Positions 1 through 6,879 of a stretch of DNA of 11,612 bases are shown here, piece by piece. Origin of the DNA: JAPLJQ01 sp037143735 (lineage in GTDB: Bacteria; Desulfobacterota; Syntrophia; Syntrophales; UBA2185); NCBI GenBank assembly GCA_037143735.1, contig JBAWYD010000075.1, positions 1 through 11,612 on the forward strand, written 5' to 3'. How positions within the stretch are numbered: position 1 is the stretch's first letter; each line of letters begins with the position of its first letter. The notes below the pieces were generated by a model. The model saw only the letters and a list, made by a program, of their open reading frames with translations. It did not search any database and was not told where the DNA came from. Made by a program: the position numbers and the translations under genes.

Positions 1-33
1 TACGATGAGAACAATTTTAAGGGGGTCATTATT

Positions 34-1182
34 ATGAATTTTGGACTGACGGAAGATCAGCGCGACGTAAAGGATATGGTCAAAAAGTTTGCGGAGCAGG
101 AAATTAAGCCCATAGCAGCGGAATTAGACAAAACCCACCGGCATCCCGAGGAGATATGCCGCAAACTGGGGGAAATGGGAATCATGGGTGTTGCTGTGCC
201 CCAGGAATATGGCGGGGCGGGCATGGATTTCGTGACATACGTCCTGTGCGTGATCGAGATTTCCAAAGCCTGTGCAAGCTGCGGCGTGATCGTATCGGTA
301 AACAATTCCCTGTACGGGTATCCGATTTTAGCGTTTGGAACGGAAGAACAGAAGAAAAAGTACCTGACTCCCGTGGCCAGCGGCAAGGTCGAAGGCTGTT
401 ATGGATTGACGGAACCCAGCGCAGGTTCGGATGCCGCCTCATTGAAATGCCGGGCTGTACTGAAGGGGGATAAATATATTGTCAACGGGACAAAGCTTTT
501 TATCACAAACGGCAATGTCGCCCATTACTGCGTCCTTGCTGCCACAATCGATCCATCATTAGGGTATAAGGGAGTCATCAATCTGATTGTCGATATGAAG
601 AACACACCGGGCTTTCACGTGGGCAAGGTTGAAGAAAAAATGGGAATTCTTGCTTCGGGAACGGCGGAGCTGGTCTTCGAGGATGCCGAGATTCCGGCGG
701 AAAACCTTCTCGGAAAGCCGGGGCAGGGATTCCGGCAGATGCTGTCAGGGCTCGATGCCGGGAGAATCGGCATCGGTTCCCAGGCCTGCGGTATCGGTCG
801 AGCGGCCCTTGAAGATGCCCTCGCGTATGCAAAAGAAAGAATGCAGTTCGGTAAACCGATTGCAACATTCCAGGCCATCCAGTTTAAGCTCGCCGACATG
901 GCGATGGAGCTTGATGCAGCGGAGTTGATGCTCCTGCGGGCCGCCTGGATGGAAGATAACGGCCTTGATTTTGAGAAAGAGTCGGCGATGGCAAAGTGTT
1001 ACGCATCCGATGTTGCAATGAGGGCGGCCATTGAGGGGGTTCAAATATTCGGCGGCTACGGATATATTAAAGAGTATCCTGCAGAACGGCACATGCGCGA
1101 TGCGAAAATCTGCCAAATCTACGAAGGGACGAATGAAATCCAGAGAGTTGTCATTGCAAGAAAACTCCTGGGAATGAGATAG
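34..1182 (+). CDS. Acyl-CoA dehydrogenase, short-chain (butyryl-CoA dehydrogenase type)
   Basis: FAD-dependent flavoprotein predicted to oxidise a short-chain acyl-CoA to the 2-enoyl-CoA, passing electrons to electron-transfer flavoprotein. The 382-residue length is standard for the soluble homotetrameric family. Domains run in the usual order: N-terminal helical domain (about 1-115), beta domain carrying the family signature YGLTEPSAGSDAAS (123-136), and C-terminal helical domain (about 230-380). The probable catalytic base is Glu364 in IYEGTNEIQR, the position used by butyryl- and medium-chain enzymes rather than the isovaleryl-CoA dehydrogenase position. The start is well supported by an AAGGGGG ribosome binding site at about 19-25, eight bases upstream of the ATG. 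The gene stands just before the acyl-CoA mutase operon but is separated from it by an opposite-strand gene, so it is probably transcribed separately. If the mutase makes butyryl-CoA, this enzyme is a natural next step, to crotonyl-CoA. The family is certain; exact chain length or branching preference is inference. Confidence 0.95.
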   Translation: MNFGLTEDQRDVKDMVKKFAEQEIKPIAAELDKTHRHPEEICRKLGEMGIMGVAVPQEYGGAGMDFVTYVLCVIEISKACASCGVIVSVNNSLYGYPILAFGTEEQKKKYLTPVASGKVEGCYGLTEPSAGSDAASLKCRAVLKGDKYIVNGTKLFITNGNVAHYCVLAATIDPSLGYKGVINLIVDMKNTPGFHVGKVEEKMGILASGTAELVFEDAEIPAENLLGKPGQGFRQMLSGLDAGRIGIGSQACGIGRAALEDALAYAKERMQFGKPIATFQAIQFKLADMAMELDAAELMLLRAAWMEDNGLDFEKESAMAKCYASDVAMRAAIEGVQIFGGYGYIKEYPAERHMRDAKICQIYEGTNEIQRVVIARKLLGMR

Positions 1183-1226
1183 GGCTGACGAGGTCCGATA
1201 CAGTTTTTCACAACGGATGTGTATCC

Positions 1227-1258
1227 AGACGGGTTTTCTCGAAAATCGTTAGCCGTCT
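1227..1258. terminator. Weak dyad between convergent genes
   Basis: AGACGG (1227-1232) pairs with CCGTCT (1253-1258), and a nested TTTT/AAAA pair (1234-1237 with 1242-1245) could close a four-base loop. The element lies between the converging ends of the dehydrogenase gene (stop at 1182) and the small - strand gene (stop at 1261), where a bidirectional terminator would be expected. There is no real T-tract on either strand, so this is only a possible stem-loop. Confidence 0.25.
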
Positions 1259-1260
1259 AT

Positions 1261-1548
1261 TTATAGAGGGGAAAACTCATATTCTTTTCCCCGGACTTCG
1301 AATACCAGACGGGCTTCTTCGTTTTCTTTGAGTTTACCCTCAATGATGCGGCGGCATCCGAAGTCATAAAAGTTGATCTGGTGTGTGGGGATGTCTTTTT
1401 CATCCAGATCTTTGAAATACTGATTTTTTTCTTCGGGAGACATTTCTCTGATAATCAGTTTCTGGCATCGCTCTCTTGATTCCCAGTCTCCCTGACGGAT
1501 AATGACCCGATAATTGCCGTAAAATTTAATGGGCATCTTGATATCCAT
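1261..1548 (-). CDS. Hypothetical protein, 95 residues, unrecognised
   Basis: I do not recognise this protein. It is small, hydrophilic and rich in charged residues, with no signal peptide, membrane segment or cysteine-pair metal site. Its N-terminal half (MDIKMPIKFYGNYRV) looks beta-rich, followed by a charged probable helix and an EVRGKEYEF strand near the C-terminus. That pattern would fit a small compact cytoplasmic domain. The reading frame is open up to 1584, but the start at 1548 is preferred because GGAGG lies about seven bases before that ATG on the - strand, a near-ideal ribosome binding site, while the upstream ATG has none. The gene runs against its neighbours, converging on the acyl-CoA dehydrogenase gene and diverging from the mutase operon, whose promoter region it shares. 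Its position hints at a link to acyl-CoA metabolism, but nothing in the sequence shows what it does. Confidence 0.75.
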   Translation of the reverse strand: MDIKMPIKFYGNYRVIIRQGDWESRERCQKLIIREMSPEEKNQYFKDLDEKDIPTHQINFYDFGCRRIIEGKLKENEEARLVFEVRGKEYEFSPL

Positions 1549-1593
1549 GTTCTTTCCTCCAATAGGGTTGGTGATCGATGTCATACGGGCGTG

Positions 1594-1620
1594 TGGACAC
1601 TTAATGGCTTAATCTATCAT
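1594..1620 (+). promoter_or_regulatory. Candidate sigma70-type promoter for the mutase operon
   Basis: TGGACA (1594-1599, five of six to TTGACA) is followed after 15 bases by TATCAT (1615-1620, five of six to TATAAT). The spacer is shorter than the optimum of 17. The -35 overlaps a small inverted repeat GTGT-GG-ACAC (1591-1600) that could be an operator half-pair. The element would give a leader of about 130 bases before the mutase start. It is supported only by consensus match and location in a divergent intergenic region. Confidence 0.35.
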
Positions 1621-1624
1621 AGAA

Positions 1625-1663
1625 ACAGGTATCCTGTAAACGAAGAATGCTTTTCATTCTTCG
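1625..1663 (+). promoter_or_regulatory. Tandem hairpins in the mutase-operon leader
   Basis: Two inverted repeats follow one another: ACAGG-TAT-CCTGT (1625-1637), then a perfect nine-base stem CGAAGAATG (1641-1649) / CATTCTTCG (1655-1663) around a five-base loop. The second would form a stable RNA hairpin roughly 100 bases before the mutase start codon. It is not followed by a T-tract, so it does not look like an intrinsic terminator. It could be an mRNA-stabilising or regulatory leader structure, or an operator in DNA. Confidence 0.4.
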
Positions 1664-1760
1664 CCGATGTCCGGTCCGGGAGCAAGAAAAATTAAAGGGA
1701 AATGATAAGGTTGATTATGGGGATTTAACAGAGCTTTACGTAACACAAGGAGGGGTGCAT

Positions 1761-3443
1761 ATGTATTTTGCAAAAGAGGTTCTGAGTCAATCCGGCGAGT
1801 TCAAGAAAAAGTGGGAAGATGAAGTTCGCAGGGTCGTCAGTAAAGTTCCTGATCAAAAGGAACGATGGTCTACGGTTTCGGACCTTGAAATCAATAGGCT
1901 CTATACACCTGAGGACATTAAGGATATGGATTTTGAGCGGGATATCGGTTATCCCGGACAATTTCCGTATTTGCGCGGGAACCAGGCGACCGGGTATCGC
2001 GGGAGATACTGGACTTTCAGAATGTTTTCCGGGATGGGGAGCGCCGAAGACACCAACAAAAGGTGGCACATGCTTTTGAGGGAAGGGCAGACGGGCCTCA
2101 GTACGGCATTCGATTTTCCCACCCTGATGGGCTACGACTCTGACTCTCCCAAAGCCCGGGGAGAATGCGGGAAGTGTGGTGTCGCTATCGATACACTTGA
2201 GGATTTTCTTATGCTGGTCGATGGGATTCCTCTGGATCAGGTAACCACATCGATGACCATCAATCCGCCTGCCTCCATTCTCTGGGCGATGTACTTAGCT
2301 GCGGCGGAAATAAAGGGGATACCTCTCAGCAAAATTGGCGGCACGATTCAGAATGATATGCTGAAGGAATTCATTGCCCAGAAGACATTTATGTGTCCAC
2401 CGGAGCCATCAGTCAAAATCGTCAGCGACACGGTCGAGTTTGGCACAAAGTATGTTCCGAAGTGGAATACCATCAGCATCAGTGGTTACCATATCAGAGA
2501 AGCAGGGTCCACGGCGGTTCAGGAACTGGCATTTACCCTTCGGGATGGAATGGAATATGTGGAGGACGCGATTAATCGAAAAGGACTCCATGTGGATGAA
2601 TTTGCACCCCGGCTTTCGTTCTTCTTCAACGCCCATATCGATTTCTTCGAGGAGATCTGTAAAATGCGCGCCGCGAGAAGGATCTGGGCGAAAGTCATGC
2701 GTGACCGCTATAAGGCAAGGGATCCGAGATCCTGGTGGATGCGTTTTCATACCCAGACCGCCGGGTGTTCCCTGACGGCGCAGCAGCCTTACAACAACGT
2801 GGTGAGAACAACCATCGAGGCCCTTGCCGCTGTGCTCGGCGGGACCCAGTCTCTGCACACCAACTCCCTCGATGAGGTTTTATGCCTTCCCTCGGATCAG
2901 GCTGTACAGATCGCCCTGCGCACCCAGCAGATCATCGCTGAAGAAACCGGTGTGGCCGGCACGGTCGACCCCCTGGCGGGCTCGTATTTTATAGAAGCCC
3001 TGACCAATAAAATGGAAGAAGGCGCCTGGGACTACATTCAGAAGATTGATGAAATGGGCGGCATGGTGGCTGCGATTGAAAAAGGGTTCCCGCAGCTGGA
3101 GATTGCCGACGCAGCTTATAAATTCCAGAGGCAGATCGATGCCAAAGAAAAGATCATGATCGGTATCAACAAGTACGTCTCCGGCGAAGATACACCCATT
3201 CCCCTTCTGGAAATTGATGACAAGGTAGAATCAGAGCAGATCGAACGCTTGAGTGCCGTACGGAGAAAACGGAACAACAAGGCGGTCAAGAAGAGTCTTG
3301 AAGACATCAAGAACGCCTGCAAAAAGGGTGAGAACGTCATGCCTTACTGCATCGATGCGGCTAAAAATCTGGCCACCGTCCAGGAGGTATGTGATATTTA
3401 TCGCGAAGTCTACGGTGAATACCGTGATCCGGGACTCTATTGA
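1761..3443 (+). CDS. icmA: B12-dependent acyl-CoA mutase large subunit, isobutyryl-CoA mutase-like (methylmalonyl-CoA mutase family)
   Basis: Substrate-binding TIM-barrel subunit (560 residues) of an adenosylcobalamin-dependent carbon-skeleton mutase; the cobalamin domain is the separate protein encoded next. The family is clear from YPGQFPYLRG (64-73), TGLSTAFDFPTLMGYDSD (111-128), GGTIQNDMLKEF (193-204) and SGYHIREAG (241-249), including the active-site pair Tyr243-His244 and the CoA-site residues Arg82, Thr85, Arg87 and Ser114. Two specificity residues differ from methylmalonyl-CoA mutase: Phe89 replaces Tyr89 and Gln207 replaces the carboxylate-binding Arg207. This Phe/Gln pair is the known signature of isobutyryl-CoA mutase. 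2-Hydroxyisobutyryl-CoA mutase is disfavoured, since it has Ile at position 89 and an Asp where Ala116 stands here. The predicted reaction is isobutyryl-CoA to n-butyryl-CoA, or a similar non-carboxylated branched substrate. The frame is open back to 1647, but AAGGAGG at about 1748-1754 before the ATG at 1761 and the family N-terminus fix the start. Confidence 0.9.
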   Translation: MYFAKEVLSQSGEFKKKWEDEVRRVVSKVPDQKERWSTVSDLEINRLYTPEDIKDMDFERDIGYPGQFPYLRGNQATGYRGRYWTFRMFSGMGSAEDTNKRWHMLLREGQTGLSTAFDFPTLMGYDSDSPKARGECGKCGVAIDTLEDFLMLVDGIPLDQVTTSMTINPPASILWAMYLAAAEIKGIPLSKIGGTIQNDMLKEFIAQKTFMCPPEPSVKIVSDTVEFGTKYVPKWNTISISGYHIREAGSTAVQELAFTLRDGMEYVEDAINRKGLHVDEFAPRLSFFFNAHIDFFEEICKMRAARRIWAKVMRDRYKARDPRSWWMRFHTQTAGCSLTAQQPYNNVVRTTIEALAAVLGGTQSLHTNSLDEVLCLPSDQAVQIALRTQQIIAEETGVAGTVDPLAGSYFIEALTNKMEEGAWDYIQKIDEMGGMVAAIEKGFPQLEIADAAYKFQRQIDAKEKIMIGINKYVSGEDTPIPLLEIDDKVESEQIERLSAVRRKRNNKAVKKSLEDIKNACKKGENVMPYCIDAAKNLATVQEVCDIYREVYGEYRDPGLY

Positions 3444-3470
3444 GGAAGGGGTTGAAGGAGGAACATCAAG

Positions 3471-3875
3471 ATGACGGAAAGAAAAATTCGTATCATGGTT
3501 GCCAAACCAGGTCTTGACGGCCACGACCGGGGTGCAAGGATTTTGGCCAGGTGTTTTCGTGACGCAGGTTTTGAGGTCATTTATACGGGTTGTCACCAGA
3601 CACCGGGCCAGATTGCCGCTTCAGCAATGCAGGAAGATGTGGACGTGGTGGGCTTAAGTTGCCTTTCAGGCGCCCACCGGTATCTTTTTCCCCAGGTGGT
3701 TCAATTATTGCGGGAAAAAGGCGCAGATGATATTACCGTGATCGGCGGCGGTATCATTCCCGAACAGGATTTTCAGAAACTCTATGATGCAGGAATCAAG
3801 GCAATCTTTACACCAGGTTCAACCCTTGATTCGATCGTGGACTGGGTTAAGAAAAATATAAAACCGGTGGCATAA
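3471..3875 (+). CDS. Cobalamin-binding small subunit of the acyl-CoA mutase
   Basis: Stand-alone B12-binding domain (134 residues, the usual size for a split isobutyryl-/methylmalonyl-CoA mutase small subunit). The signature DGHDRG (16-21) supplies His18, the lower axial cobalt ligand in base-off/His-on binding. GLSCLSGAH (61-69) and IGGGIIPEQD (91-100) are the loops that hold the dimethylbenzimidazole tail. The fold is the expected alternating Rossmann-like pattern, starting with IRIMVAKPGLDGHD. The gene begins 27 bases after the large-subunit stop with a strong AAGGAGG site at 3455-3461, so the two subunits are co-transcribed and presumably made in similar amounts. This domain alone does not reveal substrate; the assignment as an isobutyryl-type mutase partner follows from the large subunit. 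A free B12-binding corrinoid protein for a methyltransferase is unlikely given the context and the lack of the extra N-terminal helical domain. Confidence 0.93.
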   Translation: MTERKIRIMVAKPGLDGHDRGARILARCFRDAGFEVIYTGCHQTPGQIAASAMQEDVDVVGLSCLSGAHRYLFPQVVQLLREKGADDITVIGGGIIPEQDFQKLYDAGIKAIFTPGSTLDSIVDWVKKNIKPVA

Positions 3876-3879
3876 AGGC

Positions 3880-4845
3880 ATGGAAATAGAAAAAAAGATC
3901 AAGGCAGGAGATGTTCGCACGGCGTCCCGTCTTATAAGAAATATCGAGGACAATGTCCCCGAAGCGAAGGCAACCATCAAACGTATTTTTCACTATACGG
4001 GCAATGCTCAGGTTGTCGGCATTACCGGCTCTCCGGGCGCGGGGAAAAGCACGATTGTTGATGGTCTGATTGAAGCAAGTCGAAAAAGGGACAAGACCGT
4101 CGGTGTTCTCGCGGTCGATCCGACGAGCCCCTTCACAGGAGGGGCAACCCTCGGCGACAGGATTCGCATGCAACGCCATGCCGAGGATCCCGACGTCTTT
4201 ATCAGGAGCCTTGCGACCCGGGGGTCGCTTGGAGGGTTGTCAAAGGCTGTCGGTGATGCCATCCATGTCATGGACGCCATGGGTAAAGACGTCATTTTAG
4301 TGGAAACGGTAGGTACGGGTCAACAGGAGGTGGAGATTATCAACCATGCCCATACCGTTGCGGTTGTCCTTGTGCCGGGCATGGGGGATGAAATCCAGGC
4401 GCTTAAAGCAGGGATTATGGAGATCGCAGATATATTCGTCATTAACAAGGCGAATCGGGAAGGCGCAGGGAAACTCCAACGGGAGTTGATGATCATGCTG
4501 GACATGTCGCCAATTCCTCCGGGTGGCTGGCGGCCGCCTATCCTGACCATCGGGAACGCCTTCAAACCGGAAGAATTTGAAAAAGACATCGAAAAATTAT
4601 CCACCAACATTTATGAGCACTATGACCATCTCATCAGCAGCAATTTTATCGGTGATCGGCTGCGACGCAGGACCGTGCATGAGCTGAACGAGGCCCTCCG
4701 GTCCAGCATTCTTGAACCGGTGCTGAACATTCTTGTCAGCACCGGCGAGCTGGATCGCATGGTCGAGAAATTACTGAAAAAAGAGTCTGATCCCTGTTCC
4801 CTGTCTGAAGAGGTCGCCAGGAAATATCTACAGGGATGCCCATAG
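3880..4845 (+). CDS. meaB: MeaB-type GTPase, mutase metallochaperone
   Basis: G3E-family P-loop GTPase (321 residues, normal length) that in characterised systems gates adenosylcobalamin loading and protects or repairs B12-dependent mutases. The N-terminal helices (1-43) precede a Walker A loop GSPGAGKST (50-58). The family block DPTSPFTGGATLGDRIRM (80-97), the RSLATRGSLGGLS segment (109-121) with its switch region, and VETVGTGQQE (141-150) follow in order. C-terminal helices (about 240-321) would form the dimerisation arm. The base-specificity motif reads NKAN (189-192), with Asn192 encoded by AAT at 4453-4455, where the family normally has NKxD. That Asp reads the guanine base, so nucleotide choice or affinity may be altered. 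The gene starts four bases after the small-subunit stop with only a weak ribosome binding site, which suggests translational coupling. The old ArgK (arginine transport kinase) label for this family is not appropriate. Confidence 0.93.
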   Translation: MEIEKKIKAGDVRTASRLIRNIEDNVPEAKATIKRIFHYTGNAQVVGITGSPGAGKSTIVDGLIEASRKRDKTVGVLAVDPTSPFTGGATLGDRIRMQRHAEDPDVFIRSLATRGSLGGLSKAVGDAIHVMDAMGKDVILVETVGTGQQEVEIINHAHTVAVVLVPGMGDEIQALKAGIMEIADIFVINKANREGAGKLQRELMIMLDMSPIPPGGWRPPILTIGNAFKPEEFEKDIEKLSTNIYEHYDHLISSNFIGDRLRRRTVHELNEALRSSILEPVLNILVSTGELDRMVEKLLKKESDPCSLSEEVARKYLQGCP

Positions 4846-4947
4846 CCGTTTTATCGTTCTAATCTTTCATGACATTGGTACGAAAACAGGTTTTGAAATG
4901 GCATTCCGGCCCCGACAAATCCATGGTTTAGATTTCTGAGGGTATTG

Positions 4948-6873
4948 ATGGAATTGAATTTATCCGAGCTGTTGAAGGCGACTGTTCCCTTCAATCTCCT
5001 GAGCGATGACGTCCTTCTGGAGCTGTCCGAAACCCTTGAGGTTAAAAGCTATGCCAGGGGTTCATACATTCTGAGGCAGGGCAAGCAGGGGCCGCCGATT
5101 CTTTTTATTATCGCCCTTGGTGTGGCGGAGGTGGTTCTGACTGATGAACGGAATCAGGAAACGACGGTAAGTTTTCGTCACCCCCATGATTTTTTTGGGA
5201 TCACATCGGTACTGACTCACAAGTCGTATCCCGCTTCCGTCCGGGCTGTTGAAGACTTAACGTGCATTCTCTTGCCGGGGAAAACGTTGGAAACGCTGAT
5301 GATGTCTCATCCCCGATTCTCCGGTCATTTTACGGAACTGCTTTCTGAGCGCATCCGATTGCTTTACAAGGAAGTGATTTCCCAGCATTCATACGATGTC
5401 TGCAGCGCCACGGAGTCCCCCCTTTTGCGAAAAAGGATCAGTGATATCATGACGCGCTCACCGGTCACCTGCCATTATAGAACACCCGTTGCCGAGATTG
5501 CCCGCATCATGACGGATCATCAGGTCAGCTCCGTTGTCGTGGTTGATGACAAAGATTATCCCATAGGACTCGTCAGGGAAGGGGATCTGGTTCGCAAGGT
5601 CATTACCCGTCCCGCCTGGCAGACGGAAAATATCGTGGCCGGCCTGGTGATGGATGAAAAGCTGATCAAGTTGCGCATGGGGGCTTTTTATAACCAGGCC
5701 CTTCTGGCGGTTATCAAACACCAGGCAAAACACATGGTGGTTATGGATGAAGACAAACTGGTTGGCATCCTGACCCTGAGGGATCTGGTGAATATCAGGA
5801 GCACCGGGAGTCTCTGGGTGACCGATAAGATAGAAACGGCGAAAAATCTTGATCACCTTGTGCAGATCGGCAGGGAAGTCGATGATCTGTTAACTGCCTT
5901 GGTTGCAGAGAGGGCATCAATACCGGAGCTGTTCGAGATCATAACGGAAATGCATGAACGGCTTACCTGCCGGATTATTGAATTATGTGAGATGGAAATG
6001 GTTTGTAAGGGCTACGGTCCGCCTCCCGTGGATTACTGCTGGATAAACATGGGGAGTGCCGGTCGTAAGGAACAGACCCTGAGGACTGACCAGGACAACG
6101 CCATCATCTATGCCGACGGCGATCATGATCACGGAGAATATTTTCATGTCCTGGCTTCGAGAGTGGTCGAGGAACTTGTGCGTGCCGGGTTTGCGCCTTG
6201 CAAAGGGGATGTCATGGCCTCCCATGCGAAATGGTGTCATTCGCTGAATCGATGGAAGCAGATTATCGGACGCTGGATGAATCGTGAGGATGACGACAGT
6301 GTGCGCATGCTTACCATTTTCCTGGATTTTCGCCCCGTGTTTGGGTCAATACCGTTAGGGCATGAGCTTTGGGACCATGTTTTTCAATCTTTTCAATCCG
6401 CTTCCGGGTTGTCTCACTACATGACAGAGGATGAACTCCTGAAACCCGTTCCCCTGACCATTATGGGCGGGTTTATCACGGAGAAAAAGGCGCCCCACAA
6501 GAATGAAATCAACTTGAAGACGGTCTGCCGCCATATCGTTAATTGCCTGCGTGTTTTTGCCGTAGGGGACAGAATCAAGGAGACATCCACCCTCGGCAGG
6601 ATTTCCCGGCTCGTCCAGGAAGAGACCATATCCCGACAGGACGGTGATATGCTGCAGGAAGCTTTTGAGACACTGATGATGCTGGCGATCCGGGAGAACC
6701 TGAATAAGATCAAACAGGGTTTAAACGCTGATAACTATATCAATCCTCACCGTTTAAACAAAACGGAGCAGTTGTTGCTCAAGGGCGCCTTTTATGCCAT
6801 TTCGCGGCTTCAGAAGATTACCAGCGAACATTTTACAGATTACGCGCGCAGGGCCCTCGCTCCTGGAGTGTGA
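4948..6873 (+). CDS. cNMP-binding/CBS-pair/DUF294 nucleotidyltransferase-like signalling protein
   Basis: Multidomain cytoplasmic protein (641 residues, full length for its family). An N-terminal cyclic-nucleotide-binding-like beta barrel (about 12-135) is followed by a tandem CBS pair (about 163-285; IMTRSPVTCH opens the first and VGILTLRDLV closes the second). Next comes a GlnD-like nucleotidyltransferase domain with GSAGRKEQTLRTDQDNAI (369-386), giving the GS and DxD (Asp381, Asp383) residues for metal and nucleotide, and a C-terminal DUF294 helical domain (about 480-630). The CNB phosphate cassette is degenerate: FFGITSVL lacks the usual Glu after Gly, and the usual Arg before the Ala-Ser pair is absent (YPASVRA). 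A classical cAMP pocket is therefore doubtful. CBS pairs usually sense adenylates. ATG 4948 is chosen over the TTG at 4945 because GAGGG at 4938-4942 is well spaced to it. The gene is paired with the exonuclease gene downstream, a combination familiar in Proteobacteria; target and activity are unknown. Confidence 0.9.
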   Translation: MELNLSELLKATVPFNLLSDDVLLELSETLEVKSYARGSYILRQGKQGPPILFIIALGVAEVVLTDERNQETTVSFRHPHDFFGITSVLTHKSYPASVRAVEDLTCILLPGKTLETLMMSHPRFSGHFTELLSERIRLLYKEVISQHSYDVCSATESPLLRKRISDIMTRSPVTCHYRTPVAEIARIMTDHQVSSVVVVDDKDYPIGLVREGDLVRKVITRPAWQTENIVAGLVMDEKLIKLRMGAFYNQALLAVIKHQAKHMVVMDEDKLVGILTLRDLVNIRSTGSLWVTDKIETAKNLDHLVQIGREVDDLLTALVAERASIPELFEIITEMHERLTCRIIELCEMEMVCKGYGPPPVDYCWINMGSAGRKEQTLRTDQDNAIIYADGDHDHGEYFHVLASRVVEELVRAGFAPCKGDVMASHAKWCHSLNRWKQIIGRWMNREDDDSVRMLTIFLDFRPVFGSIPLGHELWDHVFQSFQSASGLSHYMTEDELLKPVPLTIMGGFITEKKAPHKNEINLKTVCRHIVNCLRVFAVGDRIKETSTLGRISRLVQEETISRQDGDMLQEAFETLMMLAIRENLNKIKQGLNADNYINPHRLNKTEQLLLKGAFYAISRLQKITSEHFTDYARRALAPGV

Positions 6874-6879
6874 TGGATT

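Noticed and set aside
57..386. Long antisense open frame inside the dehydrogenase gene, and similar antisense frames inside the other genes
   Set aside because: These are shadows of strongly coding + strand genes with recognisable conserved proteins; none has a plausible start signal or a recognisable product.
1647..1760. In-frame N-terminal extension of the mutase large subunit, starting at ATG 1647
   Set aside because: It has no ribosome binding site, overlaps a leader hairpin, and does not resemble the family N-terminus. ATG 1761 has AAGGAGG and gives residue numbering identical to the reference mutase.
1549..1760. Cobalamin riboswitch upstream of the B12-dependent mutase operon
   Set aside because: Expected from the biology, but I find no B12-box sequence and the region is short for the full aptamer. 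The hairpins are reported without that label.
1761..3443. 2-Hydroxyisobutyryl-CoA mutase or ethylmalonyl-CoA mutase
   Set aside because: Position 89 is Phe, not the Ile of the hydroxyisobutyryl enzyme, and Ala116 is present where that enzyme has Asp. Ethylmalonyl-type enzymes act on a carboxylated substrate, which does not fit Gln207.
3880..4845. ArgK-type arginine/ornithine transport kinase
   Set aside because: This is a legacy label for the same family. Position directly behind the mutase subunits and the MeaB-specific blocks make the mutase chaperone role far more likely.
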